From Elusimicrobiota bacterium (lineage in GTDB: Bacteria; Elusimicrobiota; Elusimicrobia; FEN-1173), in contig PMLF01000077.1 in NCBI GenBank assembly GCA_003158755.1, positions 265 through 19,450 on the forward strand: a stretch of DNA of 19,186 nt, read 5' to 3'. Below are positions 15,901-19,186 of the stretch, piece by piece (within the stretch, counting starts at the first letter, position 1; each line of letters begins with the position of its first letter). The translations under genes and the position numbers were made by a program. The notes beneath the pieces were generated by a model. It did not search any database. It saw only the letters and a program-made list of their open reading frames with translations, and had not been told where the DNA came from.

Positions 15901-18900
15901 CCCGGTTACTTTCGACGTCGAGGCGCCGATGATCTACGACCCGGCCTTCCGCCCACTGGACCTGACTTCGACCGGTCGGATGACGGATGCCGTGGTGGTC
16001 CTGGTGCAAGACCAGGAACCGGGCATAACCAAATCCTTGCAGCTCTGCGACTTTATTTCGCGACCGGGGGCGGCGCCGGTGCTGGCGGCGCGGTCGGAAG
16101 AGATGACGACCATCTCCCCGGATACCTTCCAAGTTTATGATTCGTCTCCGTCGTCTCCGGTGCTGTGCGTCTTGTCGGACGACCAGGACAACGATGTCCA
16201 CAGCGCGAACGTCGCGGATTGCTGGGCGACGGGGGTCTTTGAATATTCCTCATTGGGTCGGGGGGGAAAGGTTCAGGGGCACGTCCTGTGGGCGGCGGGC
16301 GGTCCCGTCGTTCGTCCGATGGTTACGCTTTTGGATTCGTCCGGGAACGTCGTGGGCCTTTCCGAAGGCGGTCCCGACGGTCGTTACTTCTTTAAGGACG
16401 TGCTCCTCGGAACCGGGTACGTGGTTCAAGCCTTCGATCCCTCCGGCGGTCAAGCGGTGCAAAGCGGGCCTTTGAACTTGGCCGAAGGTGACGAAGTTTC
16501 GGGTTGGGACCTGACAGTGGGCCGCGGCTCCCGCGTGGAGATCGTCCAGTATCCCCAATCGATCTGGTCGGGACAAACCGTTTCCGTCAACGCGTCCTGG
16601 GAACACCTGCCTTCGGAACAGGATTATCAACTCGTCCTCCGGCTGGAATCCGCTCAGGGGGCCATACTCGCGCAAGGAACTTTGGACCAATTCGGCGATA
16701 CCGGGACGGCGCCCATTTCGGTGTCCGTCGGGATGGATGTTTCCTCGGGCACCTATCGGTTCGGACTTTATTGCATGGGAAGGGCGAGGGGGTATGTGGC
16801 CGCGTCGGTTCAAACACCGGTCGACGTCCAAGTGTCGGTGGACCTGGCGGGTCCGGTCCTGAGCATCCCCGCCGACATCGTGGTGGAGGCGCAGTCCCCA
16901 ATGGGAACCCCTGTTCCTCTAACGGCCACGGCCGTGGACGCCAATGATCCCAATCCCGTGGTGACCAGCGACGCACCGGCGTTGTTCCGGTTGGGAGTGA
17001 CGTTGGTGACGTTCACCGCCACGGACTTTGCCGGCAACGTGGCCACGGCGAGCATGACGGTGACCCTTGTCGATACGACGCCGCCCGTGATCGTCGCGCC
17101 GCCGGACAAGACGGTGCAAGCGCAAGGCGTGTATACCGCGGTGGCCATTGGACAAGCGACGGCCACGGACATTTTCGGCGTGTTTATCTCGAACGACGCG
17201 CCGACCTATTCGAACCCGCCTAAGAGCGCTTCGTTGGTCCGGGGAAGCATTTCGCCGAATTATATCGCGCCCAATATCTTCGCCGTGGGAACGACGACAG
17301 TGACATGGAAAGCCGTCGATGGTAACGGGAACGTCGCCACGGCGATTCAATTGATCACCGTGGTCGACAACACGCCGCCCACGATCACCGCGCCGCCGAA
17401 CGTGACCGCCGAAGCCACGGCTATTTTGACCCCGGTGATCATCGGGACGCCCACGGTGACGGACCTGTTCCAGGTGACCGTCACCAACGACGCCCCGGCG
17501 GCTTACGCCATCGGCGTTACCACCGTCACCTGGACGGCGACCGACGCCCACGGGAACACCGCCACCGCCGTCCAACAAGTGAACATCGTGGATACGACCC
17601 CGCCCGTCGTCACCGCGCCGCCGAACATGACGGTCGAAGCCACGGCCGTTTTGACTGAGGTATACATTGGCCAGGCGACGAGATCGGACATCTTTACGGT
17701 TTATCTCTGGAACGACGCGCCGACACAGCAAGGTTCTGCGATCGCAAAATCATTAACCGGGAAACTGGCTGCTATTACCCCCAATGTTTGGGCGGTTCCA
17801 AATTATTTTGCTTTGGGAAAGACGACCGTCACTTGGACGGCGGAGGACTCCAACGGCAACATGGCGACGGCGAAACAATTGATCACCGTGGTCGACACCA
17901 CGCCGCCGTCGATCACGGCTCCCGCGAACGTCACGGCGGAAGCGACGGGCGTGTTGACTTCGGTGAACGTCGGCACGGCCACGACGTCGGACATTTTCGC
18001 CGTGACCGTCACGAACAACGCCCCGGCTTCCTTCGCGCTGGGGGTGACGACCGTTACTTGGAGAGCCACCGACACCAGCGGGAACGCTTCGACCGCCGTT
18101 CAACAAGTGAAAGTGGTGGATACGACGCCGCCCTTGCTCATCCCCCCGCCGAACAAGACGGCCGAAGCCACGGGCGTTTTGACCGTAGTGAACATCGGCA
18201 CGGCCACCGCGACGGATCCCTTCGGCGTCACCATCACCAACAATGCCCCTGCCTCCTACGCCCTGGGTGTGACGACCGTCACCTGGACGGCGACCGACAC
18301 CCACGGGAACAAGTCCACGGCTCTTCAGCAAGTGAAAGTGGTGGACACGACGCCGCCGGTGCTTCATGTCCCGGCGAACGTGACCGCGACGGCCACCGCC
18401 GTTTTGACCCCGGTCGCCATCGGCACCGCCACCGCCACGGATATTTTCACCGTGACCATCACCAAAAACGCCCCCGCGTCCTACGCCTTGGGCATAACGA
18501 GCGTCACCTGGAAAGCCACCGACGCCAACGGGAACGCCTCGACCGGCATTCAACAAATCAAAGTCGTGGACACGACCTCTCCGACGATCCATGTCCCGTC
18601 GAACGTGACGGCGCAAGCGACGGCCGTCTTGACCCCGGTAGCCATCGGCACGGCCACGGCCACGGACATGTTCCCGGTGACGATCACGAACAACGCCCCT
18701 TCGGCCTTCGCCTTGGGCGTGACGAGCGTCACTTGGACGGCGACGGACACCAGCGGGAACGCGGCGAGCGGCATTCAACAAGTGAAAGTTGTGGACACGA
18801 CGACGCCGACGATCCATGTCCCGGCGAACGTGACCGCCGAAGCCACGGGCGTTTCAACCCCGGTGAACATCGGTACCGCGACGGCCACGGATATCTTCCC

Positions 18901-19186
18901 GGTCACGATCACCAACAACGGTCCCGCGGCCTACGCCTTTGGCGTCACGACGGTCACCTGGAAGGCGACGGATTCCAGCGGTAACTGGGTAACCGCCGTT
19001 CAACAAATCAAAGTGGTGGACACGACCTCGCCGACCATACATCTCCCGGCGAACGTGACGGCCGAAGCCACGGGAACTTTGACGAAGGTCTCAATCGGTA
19101 CCGCCACCGCGACGGATGCTTTTTCCGTGACCATCTCGAGCAACGCTCCAACCTCCTATGCGCTGGGCGTGACGAGCGTCACCTGG
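12992..19186 (+). CDS. Giant exported multi-domain protein with HYR repeats (3' end outside window)
   Basis: Open from ATG 12992 to the window edge without a stop: at least 2065 codons. Residues 1-40 come largely from a palindromic repeat. A signal-peptide core follows (about 43-69, ending SARAAGSV). Next come an uncharacterised beta-rich region (about 70-480), a putative-Ig/He_PIG-like domain (about 484-573, NQPPVFQPIAD...GLFTWTP), Fn3/Ig-like segments (about 574-748), carboxypeptidase-regulatory-like domains (about 750-920 and 1091-1172, e.g. DGSYLLNGLAPGTYAI) and tandem HYR-type repeats from residue 1284. No catalytic motif is seen. Such composition fits an adhesin or surface-layer protein, or a large T2SS substrate. 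The anchor, if any, must lie beyond the window. Alternative starts are ATG 13112, just before the signal core, and ATG 13163. Confidence 0.85.
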   Translation, partial: MTTFRTSFSGRCNTGKTARAELVEARASSGGNRSSFDKLRMSGVFTLIPFRLLAVLAMVLTTILSARAAGSVCATVQMQLSQQVTLERQAFDAHMRINNGYTNLTLNNVTVTVQFTDQDQKPVSATSDTNDLTAKFFIKVDTLNNISAVDGTGSVGAATTADIHWLIIPSPGAAGTTPVGALYFVGATLSYNLGGTQKTMDVTPDHITVQPMPLLSMDYFLPTDVISDDAFTPTVVEPPVPFPLGVRVRNSGMGPANNLAIESAQPTITENLHGLLISFNIIGCDVNGAASSPSLLANFGTVAPGMSGVARWMMTTSLSGKFINFNAQMTHSDALGGQLTSLFTSVTPHTLVKDVLVDAPGRDLIPDFLANDGGALHLYDSQNLDAAVADMSSVSSFQPPTGESYPLITSYAPGFVYVKLVDPQVGAHPLSKVLRSDGKTLRSDNVWLSKTRTGSGPWQYWFNLFDDGTAPNYTVTYGDSSTANQPPVFQPIADSSGTETQPLSFTVLATDPQSSPLTLTAASLPVGAVFTDNKDGTGLFTWTPSLGQAGRYEIAFTASDGTLSTPARAKVYISPPIVNLQLSHQPNWVTISTPAWTWTAPSGATGYLVHMDSDTETPVSVPAYTAAPLLDGRHTFFVRAQFGSNFGSIQSDSFGVDTHPPTLWSVSLNGGSLATASLSVTVEMSDDGDGLGSGIVLREVSVDGSSFTALSGSTVTLPNQYGLHQISARLTDAVGHVSQIATASIVYAPAVQTLTGESASGVTAALKDQRSSFYAEVPVNAGRFTFQNVPTGIYGLVVKSTSAAVAYAGRVSLRAGADIDAGDLEPGTSPGAVSGHVVPALEGVPVSAGLNLGRGQFVEVARSTTASDGSYLLNGLAPGTYAIKASPDPSTGFGQAYSIELATAGATTDADVALSSSVVVSGTANQPDAVLTAVGGAFAPFSTDPSGLYSVGLSTGIQTFMGMTAVFRLDPVTFDVEAPMIYDPAFRPLDLTSTGRMTDAVVVLVQDQEPGITKSLQLCDFISRPGAAPVLAARSEEMTTISPDTFQVYDSSPSSPVLCVLSDDQDNDVHSANVADCWATGVFEYSSLGRGGKVQGHVLWAAGGPVVRPMVTLLDSSGNVVGLSEGGPDGRYFFKDVLLGTGYVVQAFDPSGGQAVQSGPLNLAEGDEVSGWDLTVGRGSRVEIVQYPQSIWSGQTVSVNASWEHLPSEQDYQLVLRLESAQGAILAQGTLDQFGDTGTAPISVSVGMDVSSGTYRFGLYCMGRARGYVAASVQTPVDVQVSVDLAGPVLSIPADIVVEAQSPMGTPVPLTATAVDANDPNPVVTSDAPALFRLGVTLVTFTATDFAGNVATASMTVTLVDTTPPVIVAPPDKTVQAQGVYTAVAIGQATATDIFGVFISNDAPTYSNPPKSASLVRGSISPNYIAPNIFAVGTTTVTWKAVDGNGNVATAIQLITVVDNTPPTITAPPNVTAEATAILTPVIIGTPTVTDLFQVTVTNDAPAAYAIGVTTVTWTATDAHGNTATAVQQVNIVDTTPPVVTAPPNMTVEATAVLTEVYIGQATRSDIFTVYLWNDAPTQQGSAIAKSLTGKLAAITPNVWAVPNYFALGKTTVTWTAEDSNGNMATAKQLITVVDTTPPSITAPANVTAEATGVLTSVNVGTATTSDIFAVTVTNNAPASFALGVTTVTWRATDTSGNASTAVQQVKVVDTTPPLLIPPPNKTAEATGVLTVVNIGTATATDPFGVTITNNAPASYALGVTTVTWTATDTHGNKSTALQQVKVVDTTPPVLHVPANVTATATAVLTPVAIGTATATDIFTVTITKNAPASYALGITSVTWKATDANGNASTGIQQIKVVDTTSPTIHVPSNVTAQATAVLTPVAIGTATATDMFPVTITNNAPSAFALGVTSVTWTATDTSGNAASGIQQVKVVDTTTPTIHVPANVTAEATGVSTPVNIGTATATDIFPVTITNNGPAAYAFGVTTVTWKATDSSGNWVTAVQQIKVVDTTSPTIHLPANVTAEATGTLTKVSIGTATATDAFSVTISSNAPTSYALGVTSVTW
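13041..13119. repeat. REP/REPIN-like palindromic repeat inside a coding sequence
   Basis: Two 24-bp arms (13041-13064 and 13096-13119, 22 of 24 bases complementary, 15 of them contiguous around GCTTGTCGAAG/CTTCGACAAGC) flank a 31-nt loop. Each arm also folds on its own: GCTCATCC/GGATGAGC (13089-13096 with 13110-13117) is perfect, and GCTCGTGC/GCGCGAGC (13043-13050 with 13064-13071) has one wobble. Two inverted hairpins make a REPIN-like unit. The CTTCGACAAGCTCAG core is a widely dispersed bacterial repeat. A5 before the left arm and GGTTTTT after the right arm extend the symmetry and resemble a terminator. Translated in frame it gives ELVEARASSGGNRSSFDKLR. Confidence 0.85.
16841..19186 (+). 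repeat. Tandem HYR-type repeat array (coding)
   Basis: Ten tandem units, the last cut by the window edge. Starts are 16841 (divergent, 77 aa), 17072 (98 aa), 17366 (75), 17591 (101), 17894 (75), 18119 (75), 18344 (75), 18569 (75), 18794 (75) and 19019 (partial). Consensus landmarks are DTTPPxIxxPxNVTAEAT, then GTATATDxFxVTITNNAP, then (Y/F)ALGVTTVTWxATD, xGNxxTAxQQ(V/I)KVV. This matches the HYR family of extracellular beta-sandwich modules. Units at 17072 and 17591 carry insertions of about 23 and 26 residues at the same place after NDAP. Protein-level conservation with many silent differences argues against a very recent expansion of the whole array. Confidence 0.88.

Noticed and set aside
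17753..18817. 354-codon minus-strand frame and a 398-codon plus-strand frame (17788-18984) in the repeat region
   Set aside because: Both are out-of-frame readings of the HYR array; their internal repeats only mirror the 225-bp period.
16841..19186. CRISPR-like or non-coding tandem array
   Set aside because: The period is 225 bp, a multiple of three, with protein-level conservation and no short repeat-spacer pattern; it encodes HYR modules.

Overview
The window is a gene-dense, GC-rich (by eye roughly 60-65% G+C) stretch from a Gram-negative, double-membraned bacterium. The evidence is the C-terminal part of an LPS-export ATPase (LptB) at the left edge and an almost complete type II secretion system (T2SS) operon. 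All genes read on the + strand. I cannot place the organism taxonomically from the sequence. The gene mix and the weak similarity of the inner-membrane subunits would suit an uncultivated lineage, but that is a guess.

Layout. (1) 1-291: 3' end of lptB. (2) 292-387: a spacer with a MerR-style promoter, in which a perfect dyad sits inside an unusually long 20-bp spacer. (3) 388-627: a minimal MerR-type regulator. (4) 678-11454: a tightly packed operon with an ExeA-like AAA ATPase followed by gspC, D, E, F, G, H, I, J, K, L and M in canonical order. Most junctions overlap by 1-14 bp and three genes start with GTG, so translation is probably coupled. No prepilin peptidase (gspO) or gspN is present. 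(5) 11455-11616: an AT-rich spacer with a good sigma70-like promoter. (6) 11617-19186 (open): a second overlapping set of three genes with predicted export signals. They are a rhodanese-fold protein without the catalytic cysteine, a transglutaminase-like cysteine enzyme with an intact Cys-His-Asp triad, and a giant surface or secreted protein of more than 2000 residues that runs off the right edge.

The giant protein has an uncharacterised N-terminal region, one putative-Ig (He_PIG-like) domain, further Ig/Fn3-like and carboxypeptidase-regulatory-like beta domains, and then a tandem array of HYR-type beta repeats. Six of these repeats are exactly 225 bp long. Its first codons contain a REP/REPIN-like palindrome that is translated in frame ahead of the signal-peptide core.

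Working model (inference): the MerR protein controls itself and perhaps the T2SS operon. GspC-M with the ExeA-like ATPase export Sec-dependent proteins. The three genes after the T2SS form a separately promoted cassette whose products are good candidates for its cargo, with the transglutaminase-like enzyme possibly modifying the giant repeat protein.
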